Counted from the stretch's first letter, positions 1-13,184 are shown. The stretch is 64,000 nucleotides of DNA from Pseudomonadota bacterium (GCA_020161405.1 JAIUOD010000002.1:535087-599086), one strand, 5' to 3'. The notes: generated by a model from the letters alone, not told the origin. Translations and numbers: made by a program.

Positions 1-1022
1 ATTTTTCCCTCATAGTTTTTTACATCGCCAATGATTTCCATCGCCGAATTAATAAAATTCGCATCGGATAATAAAGGTTGATCCGAAGAATTGGCTTTGG
101 GCGTCAAAATTAGTGGGCGGCGATTAAATGCATCTATTATATAAGTTGCCGCGGCATTATTTTGACCCTCAATTTTCAAATATTGCGCCATCCGAAGAAT
201 ATTTTGCGAGATTTCGATAAAATTCCCACCATTATGTATATTATTACTAATTAGAACTTTTGAATTTTCACCAAATATTGTTATTTTTTTCGAAAATTGC
301 CCATTTGAAATTATATTCAATCTAAGGCCATTTTTTTCGATATTTGCACTTTCAATAATTGCAAAATTGATATTTGGGCGCCTTATAATCAAATCACCAT
401 TAGAAATTCTATTCAATATTTCAAAGAATTTTGCATCATTTAATTGATTAACATTATTGGCAATATAGATAACGCGATAATTTTCACGAATGTCACCAAG
501 GGTTTTTATATAATTTCCTTTATCACAAATTATGGGTTTTGGAATTATTGTATCTATATAATTTTTTGCATTTTGCGGGCTATTAATGGGGTTTAGTGTT
601 TTAGAATTACAATTTTGAACCACAAGCTTTAAGGCATTGTTTTTTGTACTTTCAATATCAATGAAGTTTTTTAATTCGTTTTTTATTTGATTAAATTCAT
701 TGGCATTTGCCACATCATCATCAATGACCAATAATATATCTTTTGAAATTATTTTTGCCGAATTTGGATTTTGCAAAATCGGCATGGCGCAGGCTAAAAT
801 AAAAATTCCTGCCAAAAATAAGCGTAAAATTTTAAGCCATAAAGGCGCATGTTTTGGAATTGGCCTTGGCGCGATAATATTTTTTAATATGAAAATTGCA
901 CCAAAATTAATTGATTTTGGCGGTTTGGGCACAAAGCGCGAAACAATATAAATTATTGGCAAAGCCACTAAAACAAAAAGCGCAATCGGGCTTAAAAACT
1001 GAAGCGAATAATTAAAAATCAT
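1..1022 (-). CDS. BatA/DUF4159-type membrane protein, 3' part outside the window
   Basis: This is an open frame from ATG 1022 that runs off the window edge, so about 340 N-terminal residues are visible. It begins MIFNYSLQFLSPIALFVLVA, a membrane segment followed by a basic stretch and, near residue 60-80, a second hydrophobic segment (WLKILRLFLAGIFILACAMP). This two-helix start is the BatA/TIGR02226-like N-terminus found on large proteins encoded after MoxR and DUF58 genes. The rest looks like a soluble domain. Its ATG overlaps the TGA of the upstream DUF58 gene (ATGA), so the two are translationally coupled. Inference: a membrane-anchored partner of the MoxR system. Which C-terminal domain follows (DUF4159 is usual in alphaproteobacteria) cannot be seen. 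Confidence 0.8.
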   Translation of the reverse strand, partial: MIFNYSLQFLSPIALFVLVALPIIYIVSRFVPKPPKSINFGAIFILKNIIAPRPIPKHAPLWLKILRLFLAGIFILACAMPILQNPNSAKIISKDILLVIDDDVANANEFNQIKNELKNFIDIESTKNNALKLVVQNCNSKTLNPINSPQNAKNYIDTIIPKPIICDKGNYIKTLGDIRENYRVIYIANNVNQLNDAKFFEILNRISNGDLIIRRPNINFAIIESANIEKNGLRLNIISNGQFSKKITIFGENSKVLISNNIHNGGNFIEISQNILRMAQYLKIEGQNNAAATYIIDAFNRRPLILTPKANSSDQPLLSDANFINSAMEIIGDVKNYEGK

Positions 1023-1900
1023 TTCGCGCACCGTTTAAGATATTGGTTTAACCTATGCCAAATTGTGATAATTTGGCTTTCCAATGGCACATCATTTTTT
1101 GCCATTGCATAGTCAAAATGATGTTTTGCAATTATTTTTTCAAAATCTTCAAAATGGACCTTTATTTGTTTTTGATATTCTTGTTGAATATTTTCGCAAT
1201 CTTCAATCAATAGTTTTTCATTTTGAAATTCAAAATCTTGAAACTCAAAATTGCCATTAAAATCAAATTCTAATTCACTTTTATCATTGATAATAACAAA
1301 GAAAATTGGTGTTTTAGATTTTGAATTTTTCAAAATAAAATTTTGCCAAAATTCAATTGGCCTTAATCCATCGCTTATAATTATTGTTGGAATTGGTTTA
1401 AGGTTTTGTGGAAAATTTTGGCCCGATTGCAATAATTTATTGGCAAATTTCCCACCATTTTTTTGCCCACAGACAATGACTTTCGCGCCCAATTTTCGCA
1501 ATGCAATTTCGAATGCATTGGCATAAATAAAGGCCATATCGAATTTTTTTATTGGTTTTTTACCATTTGCAAAATGCATTTGCGCTGAATTATCAAGCCA
1601 GATTGCAAATTGGTTTGGAATTAAAACCTGTTTTTCTTTAGTGTAAAGATTATCTGATTTTGCAGAAATTCGCCAATCGATTTTATTTGCAGGTTCGCCA
1701 TCATTTAAAGGCCGATATTGGTAAAAATCATCACCAATACCAGACTTTGGGGCGCGCATTTTTCCATCAAAAAAATTTGCAACTAATGTGTTTGCAAGAT
1801 TATGTATTATCTCTTCATTTTGAACCAAAAGCTCTGCAAGTTTGTTTGAGCTTGATTGGGTATGGATAATATCAACCATTTCACGCGCCAAATTTGTCAA
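1019..1900 (-). CDS. DUF58 domain protein, MoxR partner
   Basis: A 293-residue protein with the DUF58 hallmark around residues 55-85: a tyrosine/arginine-rich YQYRPLNDGEPANKIDW stretch followed by RISAKSDNLYTKE. The remainder resembles a degenerate von Willebrand-A fold (FAIWLDNSAQM; IIISDG). DUF58 proteins are encoded directly after MoxR ATPases and are thought to act with them in protein maturation or envelope stress; the biochemical role is unsettled. The start lies inside the end of the moxR-like gene (20 bp overlap) and the stop overlaps the next ATG, so three genes form one operon. Family assignment is firm; function is inferred from context. Confidence 0.88.
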   Translation of the reverse strand: MTNLAREMVDIIHTQSSSNKLAELLVQNEEIIHNLANTLVANFFDGKMRAPKSGIGDDFYQYRPLNDGEPANKIDWRISAKSDNLYTKEKQVLIPNQFAIWLDNSAQMHFANGKKPIKKFDMAFIYANAFEIALRKLGAKVIVCGQKNGGKFANKLLQSGQNFPQNLKPIPTIIISDGLRPIEFWQNFILKNSKSKTPIFFVIINDKSELEFDFNGNFEFQDFEFQNEKLLIEDCENIQQEYQKQIKVHFEDFEKIIAKHHFDYAMAKNDVPLESQIITIWHRLNQYLKRCAK

Positions 1901-2903
1901 AAATGTCGCTGATTAAATCGTTCAAATCTTTACCCGAATTTCGTGCCCCCCATTTAAGTGAAATACGATGACAAAGCGCGCTATAGGCAACAAATTGCAA
2001 ATCAGCCAAAGTTGGTGCGGTGCGCCCCCGCAAAAATGCCCGCGCTTTTGAGGCAAGAATTAGTGCCTGACCCGCACGTGGCCCAGGGCCCCATTCAACA
2101 TTTTCTTTTACAAAATCAATATTCGAAGTTTCAGGGCGAAGATTGCGAACAAGTGCAATTGTGGTTTCAAGCAATCTTTCCGAAATGGGAAGATCGCGCA
2201 CAATCTTTTGAATTTCAATCAAATCATTTTGTGCCAAAGGCTCTGAAATATGGTTTTCAATTGCTTTGGTGGTTTCGATTAAAATCTTACGTTCTGTTGC
2301 TTCATCAGGATAAGGAACGTCAATTTGCAATAAAAACCTATCTAATTGTGCTTCGGGAAGGGGATAAGCACCTTCATGTTCGATTGGGTTTTGGGTGGCA
2401 AGAACATGGAATGGCTTTGGCAATTCCATTGAATTTCCGGCAATTGTAACACGGCCTTCTTGCATTGCCTCTAATAATGCCGATTGGGTTTTGGGGCTGG
2501 CGCGGTTTATTTCATCGGCCATAAGGATTTGCGTGAATATTGGCCCTTTAACAAAACGAAAATTACGATTTCCGTCTTTATCTGTATCCAAAATTTCCGA
2601 ACCCAAAATATCATTTGGCATTAAATCAGGTGTGAATTGAATACGTTTAAAATCTTGCCCAAGGCTTTGTGAAATTGCCGCCACAAGGGAGGTTTTGGCA
2701 AGTCCCGGCATACCAATTAATAAAGCATGCGCGCCCGCCAATATCGCGCAAAGGCATAAATCAATTGTGTTTTCCTGCCCGAAAACCTGCTTTCCAATTT
2801 GCGATTTTACATCCGCAATTTTGGAATAAAAATTGTTGAAATTATTGATTTCAACCGAAAGACCGCTTTGATTTGTAATATCTTCGATTTCGGACTTGTT
2901 CAT
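1881..2903 (-). CDS. MoxR-family AAA+ ATPase
   Basis: A 340-residue AAA+ ATPase of the MoxR branch. Walker A is GMPGLAKT at residues 64-71 and Walker B with the adjoining MoxR signature is LMADEINRASPKTQSALLEA around 128-147. Sensor-type motif ATQNPIEHEGAYPLPEAQLD follows, and the C-terminal lid carries WGPGPRAGQAL. MoxR ATPases act as chaperone-like remodelling factors together with DUF58 and VWA-domain proteins; here the DUF58 gene and a BatA-like gene follow with overlaps. The gene diverges from the DUF1285 gene, with only 80 bp between starts, which must hold both promoters. Cytoplasmic. The specific target is unknown. Confidence 0.93.
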   Translation of the reverse strand: MNKSEIEDITNQSGLSVEINNFNNFYSKIADVKSQIGKQVFGQENTIDLCLCAILAGAHALLIGMPGLAKTSLVAAISQSLGQDFKRIQFTPDLMPNDILGSEILDTDKDGNRNFRFVKGPIFTQILMADEINRASPKTQSALLEAMQEGRVTIAGNSMELPKPFHVLATQNPIEHEGAYPLPEAQLDRFLLQIDVPYPDEATERKILIETTKAIENHISEPLAQNDLIEIQKIVRDLPISERLLETTIALVRNLRPETSNIDFVKENVEWGPGPRAGQALILASKARAFLRGRTAPTLADLQFVAYSALCHRISLKWGARNSGKDLNDLISDIFDKFGA

Positions 2904-2983
2904 TGCTTGCTTTCAAAATATGTATTGGAATAATCTATAACATTAGTTTGAAACCTTCAACGATTCTTGCCTTAAAATTCTGT

Positions 2984-3550
2984 ATGACCGATAATTTACA
3001 ATCAATTTTCAACGAATTAAAAACGCAATATGGCGAATATGGCGATAATTTACCGCCTGTTGAAAAATGGCATCCTACAAATTGCGGTGATATTGGCCTT
3101 TTAATTAAGAAAGATGGTACTTGGTGGCAAAATGGGCAGAAGTTTTCGCGCGAAAAATTGGTAAAGTTATTTTCCAAAATCCTTCGTAAAGAAGAAGATG
3201 GCAAAACATATTTGGTAACGCCACATGAAAAAGTAATAATAGAAATTGAAGATGCCCATTTTACAATAATTCGCGCCGATTTAATTGATGATGGCATTCA
3301 AAAAATTATATTTACAACCAATGTTGGCGAAAATTTCATTGTTGATGAAAATCACAAAATTTGGGTTGAAACTAATCAAGAAACCAATGAACCAAGGCCA
3401 TATGTGATGGTTCGAAATAATCTTTTTGCACTTATTAATCGTTCTATTTATTATCAATTAGTCGATTGGGGGCTATTTGTGGGCGATGAATTTGGTGTTT
3501 TTTCGAATGATGTTTTCTTTAAACTTGGCAATATTGGTGATGATGAATAA
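2984..3550 (+). CDS. DUF1285 protein
   Basis: Start placed at ATG 2984 (MTDNLQSIFNEL), giving 188 residues; a longer frame from 2903 would run through the moxR promoter region. Recognisable DUF1285 features are PPVEKWHPTNCGDIGLLIKK near the N-terminus, then DGTWWQNG, FSKILRKEEDGKTYLVTPHEK and, near the C-terminus, PRPYVMVRNNLFALINRSIY. The family has a beta-rich fold of unknown biochemical function. The stop codon shares one base with the next start (TAATG), and the DUF1285-NUDIX-cca order beside moxR/DUF58 recurs in alphaproteobacteria. Soluble, no signal peptide. Confidence 0.85.
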   Translation: MTDNLQSIFNELKTQYGEYGDNLPPVEKWHPTNCGDIGLLIKKDGTWWQNGQKFSREKLVKLFSKILRKEEDGKTYLVTPHEKVIIEIEDAHFTIIRADLIDDGIQKIIFTTNVGENFIVDENHKIWVETNQETNEPRPYVMVRNNLFALINRSIYYQLVDWGLFVGDEFGVFSNDVFFKLGNIGDDE

Positions 3551-4167
3551 TGCCAAAATTATTTGAAACTTTACAAAAAAAACTTCGCCCAATTAATGAG
3601 CTTCAGGATGGTTATATTGCATCTGATTTTGATTTAAATCCTGATGTAAATATTGCGTTTAAACCGCCAAAACCTGCGGCTGTTTTGGTGCCTATTGTTG
3701 AGCGTGACGGGCAATATAATGTTATTTTTACGCGCCGCAGCTTTTATTTACGCGCCCATGCAGGGCAAATTTCATTTCCTGGCGGCAGGCTTGACGAAAT
3801 TGATGAAAATATAGTTCAGACCGCAATGCGTGAGGCCTATGAAGAAATCGGTCTTGAAGATAAATATATCGAACCAATTGGAATTGGCGATAATTACCTT
3901 AGTGGTACAAATTATCTTATCACACCTGTCATTGCCAAAATTAACCCGAATGCCAAATTCATTGCCAATAAAAGTGAGGTTGATGAAATTTTTGAAATTC
4001 CGTTTGATATAGTTTTTAATGCATCAAATTTTGAAATTCGTGAATATCATCTTCAAAAAATTCCACGTAAATTTTATGCCTTTAATTATAAGAAATATTT
4101 GATTTGGGGCGTTACTGCGGGTCTTATTTTCAATCTTACAAAAAGGATTTGTAATGATGAAAATTAG
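3550..4167 (+). CDS. NUDIX hydrolase, CoA-pyrophosphatase (NudL) type
   Basis: A 205-residue NUDIX protein. The sequence RAHAGQISFPGGRLD just before the box is the UPF0035 signature of CoA diphosphatases, and the box itself reads ENIVQTAMREAYEEIGL with its catalytic REXXEE core. There is one extra residue between the glycine and the first glutamate, as is usual in the NudL/NUDT7 branch. The predicted reaction is cleavage of CoA or its derivatives to 4'-phosphopantetheine and 3',5'-ADP. It is translationally coupled to DUF1285 upstream (1-base overlap) and overlaps cca downstream by 14 bases. Substrate is inferred from the signature. Confidence 0.88.
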   Translation: MPKLFETLQKKLRPINELQDGYIASDFDLNPDVNIAFKPPKPAAVLVPIVERDGQYNVIFTRRSFYLRAHAGQISFPGGRLDEIDENIVQTAMREAYEEIGLEDKYIEPIGIGDNYLSGTNYLITPVIAKINPNAKFIANKSEVDEIFEIPFDIVFNASNFEIREYHLQKIPRKFYAFNYKKYLIWGVTAGLIFNLTKRICNDEN

Positions 4168-5347
4168 CCATGAATTTTTACAAAGACAAGATTTTAAATC
4201 CGTTTTTAGCGCTTTAGGGTGTGATAATGTCTATATTGTTGGTGGCGCGGTGCGTGATGCAATTATTAATCGCGCTGTTAATGATATTGATTTTGCAACT
4301 ATACTTTTGCCTGACGAAATCATTAAACACCTTAAAAAAGCAAATATAAAATACGTTCCAACAGGTATCGAACACGGAACTATAAGTGCAATTATAAATA
4401 AACATCCCTATGAAATAACAACCTTTAGAAAAGATGTTGAAACCTTTGGCAGGCACGCAAGTGTCGAATTTACAAGTGATATAAAGGCCGATGCCAAAAG
4501 GCGCGATTTCACAATTAATGCGCTTTATTGTAACCAAAAAGGCGAAATATTTGACCCAATAGGTAAGGGCATTGACGATATTAAAGCCAAGAAAATCGCC
4601 TTTGTTGGAAATCCGATTGATAGGATTGAAGAAGATTATCTTCGTATTTTGCGCCTTTTTCGTTTTTTTGCGCAATTAGATGGTTTTTCAATTGATGAAA
4701 GGGCGATTGAGGCTTGCCAAAAACTTGGTTTTAATATTCCAAAATTATCGCGTGAACGCATAAATGTTGAGATTATGAAAATATTGGGCGCGCAAAATGC
4801 CCCAAATGCGCTTGAATTGATGGATAAAAACCAAATTCTATCTTTTGCGATTGGCGACAATTATGATTTGAAACCAATTGATATTTTGTGGGCAAATCAG
4901 AAACAAATTGGAATAGCGCCCAATCATATCAGAAGCCTAATTGCCATATTAGTGCGTGAAAAAGCCTATATTATAGATTTTTGCAAAAGCCTTAGAATTT
5001 CTAATAAAGAAAAAGTGATTTTATTGGATATGGTAAAAATGGCAAACTTTCTTGATGGAAAATTGGAAATCAAAAACCTAAAAATCGCCGCGTTTAAATT
5101 TGGCAAAAATTTGGTTTTGGACTTTATTTTATCAAATATTGCCAATTGTAAGGAAATCTATCGGCAATTATCAGAATTTGAAGTTCCAAATTTCCCAATT
5201 GATGGCAAAATATTGGGGGATATGGGTGTTAAATCTGGGCCTAAAATGGGTAAAATCTTACAAAGCCTTGAAACAATATGGCTTGAAAATAATTTTATAA
5301 TTGATGATAAAATAATCAAACAAGAAATTGAAAAATTAGGCTTTTAA
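4154..5347 (+). CDS. cca: CCA tRNA nucleotidyltransferase / poly(A) polymerase family
   Basis: A 397-residue class II nucleotidyltransferase. The head domain has VGGAVRDAIINRAVNDIDFA at residues 28-47, giving the GG flap and the DxD metal-binding aspartates, then RRDFTINALYC and the neck motif ERINVEIMKIL. It adds or repairs the 3'-CCA end of tRNAs. Both tRNAs in this window already carry CCA in the DNA, so repair is the likely main job. The start is chosen from AGGA at 4143-4146, seven bases upstream of ATG 4154; ATG 4157 is possible. It is the last gene of the DUF1285-NUDIX-cca operon and overlaps the convergent GNAT gene tail to tail by 12 bases. Confidence 0.92.
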   Translation: MMKISHEFLQRQDFKSVFSALGCDNVYIVGGAVRDAIINRAVNDIDFATILLPDEIIKHLKKANIKYVPTGIEHGTISAIINKHPYEITTFRKDVETFGRHASVEFTSDIKADAKRRDFTINALYCNQKGEIFDPIGKGIDDIKAKKIAFVGNPIDRIEEDYLRILRLFRFFAQLDGFSIDERAIEACQKLGFNIPKLSRERINVEIMKILGAQNAPNALELMDKNQILSFAIGDNYDLKPIDILWANQKQIGIAPNHIRSLIAILVREKAYIIDFCKSLRISNKEKVILLDMVKMANFLDGKLEIKNLKIAAFKFGKNLVLDFILSNIANCKEIYRQLSEFEVPNFPIDGKILGDMGVKSGPKMGKILQSLETIWLENNFIIDDKIIKQEIEKLGF

Positions 5348-5914
5348 GCGATTTAAAAGTGCCTGTTTAATTTCATTCCATTCGCTATCAATTATTGAAA
5401 AATATGCGCTATCACGCATTGACCCATCTTTTCTAATCATATGATTACGAAAAATACCTTCATATTTTGCGCCAAGCTTTAAAATTGCCGCGCGCGAATG
5501 TGAATTTAGTGAATCTGTCTTAAACTCAACCCGTTTAGCACCATTTTCGAATGCATGGTTAAGCAATGCAAGTTTGGCAGCGGGGTTAATTTTTGTGCCG
5601 TGGAATTTTGGATTATACCAAGTGCCACCAATTTCAAGTCCATCATTTTCAAGCCTTAAGGCCATATAGCAAGTTTGACCAACGCATTTATTATCGTGCG
5701 TAAAAATCGTATGTGCACGCCATTGACCTTTTTCTTGAAAATCCATAACGCGATTTAGATAATCTAATAATTCACTTTCACTTGATGGCTTATCAATATA
5801 ATGTTTCCACAATGACCATTCGGATCCTGCCTCTAAAAGAGCATCGAAATGTATATGCTTAAATGGAATGATTTTTATAAATTCATTTTCAACATGAAGG
5901 TTCGGTAGTTTCAT
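5336..5914 (-). CDS. GNAT N-acetyltransferase (RimJ/RimL-like)
   Basis: A 192-residue GNAT protein. It has the RimJ/RimL-type layout: IIPFKHIHFDALLEA at the N-terminus, CVGQTCYMALRL, then GGTWYNPKFHGTKINPAAKL around residues 95-115 covering the acetyl-CoA loop. RVEFKTDSLNSHSRAAILKL, GAKYEGIFRNHMI and a C-terminal RDSAYFSII follow. This branch acetylates protein N-termini or small amines or amino acids; the acceptor cannot be read from sequence. It stands alone, convergent with cca. Confidence 0.85.
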   Translation of the reverse strand: MKLPNLHVENEFIKIIPFKHIHFDALLEAGSEWSLWKHYIDKPSSESELLDYLNRVMDFQEKGQWRAHTIFTHDNKCVGQTCYMALRLENDGLEIGGTWYNPKFHGTKINPAAKLALLNHAFENGAKRVEFKTDSLNSHSRAAILKLGAKYEGIFRNHMIRKDGSMRDSAYFSIIDSEWNEIKQALLNRLKA

Positions 5915-6026
5915 ATTTTTACCATATTCAGAATCTATGCAAATGACAAAAGTTTAAGCAGGTATAATGCTTTTAAAAAGCATTTTTTGTCATTATTTAT
6001 AGCTAAATGGCAAAGGAATTATGGCA

Positions 6027-6668
6027 ATGTCTATTTTAAATTTTAAAAAATCGGTTTTTGCACTTAGTTTGGCGGTTTTTGCTATGCCAAATGCAGGTTT
6101 TGCACAAAGCACAGACGTAACCAATAAAGAAATTCCAACAAGTTTGCCGTCAGTTTCAACGCCACAAGAATATGTTCGCCAAAAACCCGGTGAATTATTG
6201 ATTGAGGCGCCAAAAGCTGAAAATAATCCTGCATCAAATCCTGATTTAAACAATCCAATTTTAACGCCAAATGTGCCGCAAAAGCCATTAACTAAGGCCG
6301 AAATTGCAAAACAAATTGCGCCTAATTTCGATGTTGGTAAGAATTATAAACGCTTGGTACAATGTTATGGAACCGCTGATTTCCTTGGTGCATTTACCGA
6401 TGTTCGCGCTTCAAGCCCAGGCGCAAATCCACAGATTAAGAAAATGGCGGCTTCAATCAACGCGCAAAAAGCGCAAATGCAGCCATTTGTTTTAGCGACC
6501 ACGCAAACTGTGCCTGCCGATAAATTCCGTGCTGATTATGATAAAGCTGCGCGTGTTGTTCAAAATCAAGTTTTTGGTGCAAAGGATTTTAATCTTGCGC
6601 TTAATAAGCAACTTGCGACCCTTAATTCATGTGGCAAAGATTTAAGAACTTGGGCGGGCGTTAAATAA
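6027..6668 (+). CDS. secreted protein of unknown function
   Basis: About 213 residues with a clear Sec signal peptide (MSILNFKKSVFALSLAVFAM, cleavage after AGFA-Q). AAAGGA at 6012-6017 is only three bases from ATG 6021 but nine from ATG 6027, so 6027 is preferred. After the signal comes a proline- and asparagine-rich stretch (about residues 25-90, low complexity), then a compact C-terminal domain beginning NFDVGKNYKRLVQCYGTADF. It contains two cysteines that could form a disulphide (VQCYG and NSCGKD). I do not recognise the family. It is monocistronic and its stop is directly next to the convergent ligA stop. Probably periplasmic. Confidence 0.75.
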   Translation: MSILNFKKSVFALSLAVFAMPNAGFAQSTDVTNKEIPTSLPSVSTPQEYVRQKPGELLIEAPKAENNPASNPDLNNPILTPNVPQKPLTKAEIAKQIAPNFDVGKNYKRLVQCYGTADFLGAFTDVRASSPGANPQIKKMAASINAQKAQMQPFVLATTQTVPADKFRADYDKAARVVQNQVFGAKDFNLALNKQLATLNSCGKDLRTWAGVK

Positions 6669-10720
<4,052 letters not shown>

Positions 10721-10779
10721 GGTTTAGTTCTATAGCTTTCTGCAAAAAGTGTGAAGCTATTTTCACAAAAAGCGAAAAA

Positions 10780-11670
10780 CTATATGCCTTGTGGCATTAA
10801 GGCTGTGCCCTTTGTTTCCGCTATGGTTTTAGGTGCTTTTGGTTTTTTCTCAAATAAACGGCGTTTTGGTTTTTCTTTGGGATTAACGCCTTTTGAAGTA
10901 AGCAATTTATAGCTTTTTTCATACCATTCCGAGCCAGGATAATTATAGCCCAAAACAGCGCCGATTTTTGTTGCTTCATCAATCAAGCCCATTGAAAGAT
11001 AGGCTTCGACAAGGCGATGAAGTGCCTCTGGTGTATGGCTTGTGGTTTGGTAAATATCGATTACGCGTTTAAAGCGCCCAATTGCAGCAAGATGTTGATC
11101 CTGTGACAGATAATAGCGCCCAATTTCCATTTCTTTACCTGCCAATTGGTCACGCGTCATATCCATTTTAAGGCGCGCATCTTTGGCATAAGCGGTATTT
11201 GGGTAACGTTGAACAAGTTCGTTCAAGCTTGCTAGTGCAAGTTCGGTCATGCGTTGGTCACGGCCCACATCAACGATTTGTTCAAAATAGCAGATTGCAA
11301 TTAGATAATAAGCATAAGCCGAATTGGCTTCATTGCCGCCTTGATACATTGAACTATAACGGTTAGCTGCTTCAATTGCATCTTCATATTTATTTTGGGC
11401 ATAGCTTGAATAAGCGCTCATAAGGATTGAACGGCGTGCCCATTCTGAATATGGGTGTTGGCGATCAACTTCGTCAAAAGCCCTTACAGCTTCTGAATAA
11501 TCGCGCTTTGAAACAAGGTCGCGCGCATTATTATAAAGCAATTCAACCGGACGCTCGACATAAGCGGGGGCTTTGTCTTTTAGCTTGCTATTAGATTGAC
11601 ATGCAGCAAGAGATACACTTGCCAAAAGAATTGTAATTGCGATTTTTGAAACGTGCTTTGTCTTTGCCAT
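10780..11670 (-). CDS. bamD: outer-membrane assembly lipoprotein BamD
   Basis: About 296 residues from ATG 11670, chosen because it begins the lipoprotein signal (MAKTKHVSKIAITILLASVS then LAAC lipobox). A longer frame to 11715 has no signal at its N-terminus. TPR-like repeats cover the rest (YNNARDLVSKRDYSEAVRAF; EQIVDVGRDQRMTELALASL; AYLSMGLIDEATKI). BamD is the essential lipoprotein partner of BamA in inserting outer-membrane beta-barrels, such as the TonB receptor in this window. It lies downstream of lpxC across a 267-bp gap containing a long palindrome. It has a short Lys/Pro-rich tail beyond the TPR region. Confidence 0.93.
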   Translation of the reverse strand: MAKTKHVSKIAITILLASVSLAACQSNSKLKDKAPAYVERPVELLYNNARDLVSKRDYSEAVRAFDEVDRQHPYSEWARRSILMSAYSSYAQNKYEDAIEAANRYSSMYQGGNEANSAYAYYLIAICYFEQIVDVGRDQRMTELALASLNELVQRYPNTAYAKDARLKMDMTRDQLAGKEMEIGRYYLSQDQHLAAIGRFKRVIDIYQTTSHTPEALHRLVEAYLSMGLIDEATKIGAVLGYNYPGSEWYEKSYKLLTSKGVNPKEKPKRRLFEKKPKAPKTIAETKGTALMPQGI

Positions 11671-11826
11671 TTTCCATGCCAATAAGTTTTGTTCCCGAAA
11701 TGGGATGATTTGCAAATTCTGTTTACAGATAGATTTACACTTTAGAAAGCGCGATTTTCACATTTCATACATTAATGTAGGATTTTTAATGTAACATCCA
11801 CTTGGCAAAAGGTTTTTACAGGCTGC

Positions 11827-11901
11827 AAATGGCATATTTTTGCGCATCCGATGCTCACGTACCTAAATACGCACTGCTTCGGTTCTCAAAATACGTCATT
11901 T
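11827..11901. repeat. long imperfect palindrome between lpxC and bamD
   Basis: Two arms of about 35 bases (11827-11861 and 11868-11901) surround a 6-base centre CCTAAA. The arms are imperfect reverse complements: they agree at AAATG, TATTTT, CCGA, GC and CGTA blocks with small mismatches and one-base gaps. Transcribed from lpxC it would form a long interrupted hairpin before bamD. There is no T-tract after it on the minus strand, so it is not a textbook terminator. Confidence 0.7.
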
Positions 11902-11937
11902 TCGCCGCGTAAAAAAAAATTTGTCAAATGAATGTCT

Positions 11938-12852
11938 TTAAATTCCAGCCGCAGCAAGAGTTTTCGCGCTCAAAGGGGTTGCTTTTAAACGCCATGCATT
12001 TGAATTTGCAAGCAAAGCCTTAACAAGGGCAACATTAAGCGCATGACCAGATTGATGACCAATATAATGCGCATGAAGATAAGCGCCAGCCAAAGATAAA
12101 TCACCAACCGCATCCAATGCTTTGTGGCGGGCAAATTCATCATCAAAACGAAGGCCGTTTTCATTCATTATTTCATCACCATCAATAACAATCGCATTAT
12201 CAAGCGAACCGCCAAGGCTTAGGCCGTTTTTGCGCATAGTTTCAACCTGATGAAGGAAACCAAATGTGCGCGCTTTTGATAATTCTTTTGAAAATTGACC
12301 GTTTGAGATTTGATATTTGCCAGTCTGATGACCAATTGCGCGCGAAGTAAAATGAATATCAACTTCAACTTCAAAGCCATCATTAGGTAAAAGGCGTGCA
12401 AATTTGACGCCATCACGAACTTCAATTGGTTGTAAAACTTCAATGATTTTGCGTGGCGCAGCTTGTGCACGTGTGCCAGTTTTTTCAATTAGCTCAACGA
12501 ATAAATCAGATGAACCGTCAAGAATCGGAACTTCTGGGCCATCAATTTCGATATAGGCATTATCAATACCAAGGCCGAATAAAGCCGCCAATAAATGCTC
12601 AATTGTGGCAACGCTTATGCCGTGAACATTGGCAATTGATGTTCCCAATAATGTTGCGGTTACATTTTTTGCAATTGCGGCAATATGATTTTTTGATGCC
12701 TCAATGTCGGTACGGATAAAAATATAGCCAGTATCAACAGGGGCAGGGCGGATATTAAGATTAGCAGACACGCCAGAATGTAAGCCAACACCTGAAATTT
12801 CGATATTGCTTTTAAGCGTTCTTTGTAATTGTGAAACTACTTCGTATTGCAC
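11938..12852 (-). CDS. lpxC: UDP-3-O-acyl-N-acetylglucosamine deacetylase
   Basis: 304 residues, typical LpxC length. It begins LKSNIEISGVGLHSG. Zinc ligands are the histidine of TIEHLLAALFG and the HKALDAVGDLSLAG motif (His and Asp), with HYIGHQSGHALN carrying the catalytic histidine region. It catalyses the committed step of lipid A synthesis at the inner face of the inner membrane. It follows ftsZ, but a strong terminator at 13161-13184 and a 308-bp gap separate them, so lpxC likely has its own promoter. Confidence 0.96.
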   Translation of the reverse strand: MQYEVVSQLQRTLKSNIEISGVGLHSGVSANLNIRPAPVDTGYIFIRTDIEASKNHIAAIAKNVTATLLGTSIANVHGISVATIEHLLAALFGLGIDNAYIEIDGPEVPILDGSSDLFVELIEKTGTRAQAAPRKIIEVLQPIEVRDGVKFARLLPNDGFEVEVDIHFTSRAIGHQTGKYQISNGQFSKELSKARTFGFLHQVETMRKNGLSLGGSLDNAIVIDGDEIMNENGLRFDDEFARHKALDAVGDLSLAGAYLHAHYIGHQSGHALNVALVKALLANSNAWRLKATPLSAKTLAAAGI

Positions 12853-13160
12853 TTAATCTTAATCCTTAGAACTAATTTAATTCGCGAATACACAAATTTG
12901 TGCAGTCGCAAAAATCTATAATTTCATATGTATGAATATTAGATAAGGTGCAAAACAACCTATGTTTCGAATTGTGACAATTTTTGTAACAATTGATTTT
13001 ACAAAAATTTGCAAATTGAAATTATCAAATAATAAGCAATATAATCAGATACTTACTGGTAAGTGCTGTAAGCAAGGCCTATAACAAACATGGATTTTAG
13101 TTTTTTTTATAATGAATTTTAATGCAAATATTGCAATTATGACACATAAATAGCCACAAA
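12853..13160 (-). promoter_or_regulatory. lpxC upstream region with ACTTAC-TG-GTAAGT palindrome
   Basis: A gene-free, very AT-rich stretch between the ftsZ terminator and lpxC. It contains one compact palindrome, ACTTACTGGTAAGT at 13051-13064 (6-base arms, 2-base centre), about 200 bases upstream of the lpxC start. There are several TTGCAA/TATAAA-like words that could be promoters but none is decisive. The palindrome is seen; its role as an operator is inference. Confidence 0.4.
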
Positions 13161-13184
13161 AAAGCCCGCCTTTTGGCGGGCTTT
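13161..13184 (-). terminator. rho-independent terminator of ftsZ
   Basis: AAAGCCCGCC-TTTT-GGCGGGCTTT forms a perfect 10-bp stem with a 4-base loop, starting 20 bases after the ftsZ stop on the minus strand and followed by a T-run in that direction. Confidence 0.9.

Noticed and set aside
700..951. 83-codon plus-strand frame
   Set aside because: Lies antisense inside the partial BatA-like gene; no ribosome site and no protein character.
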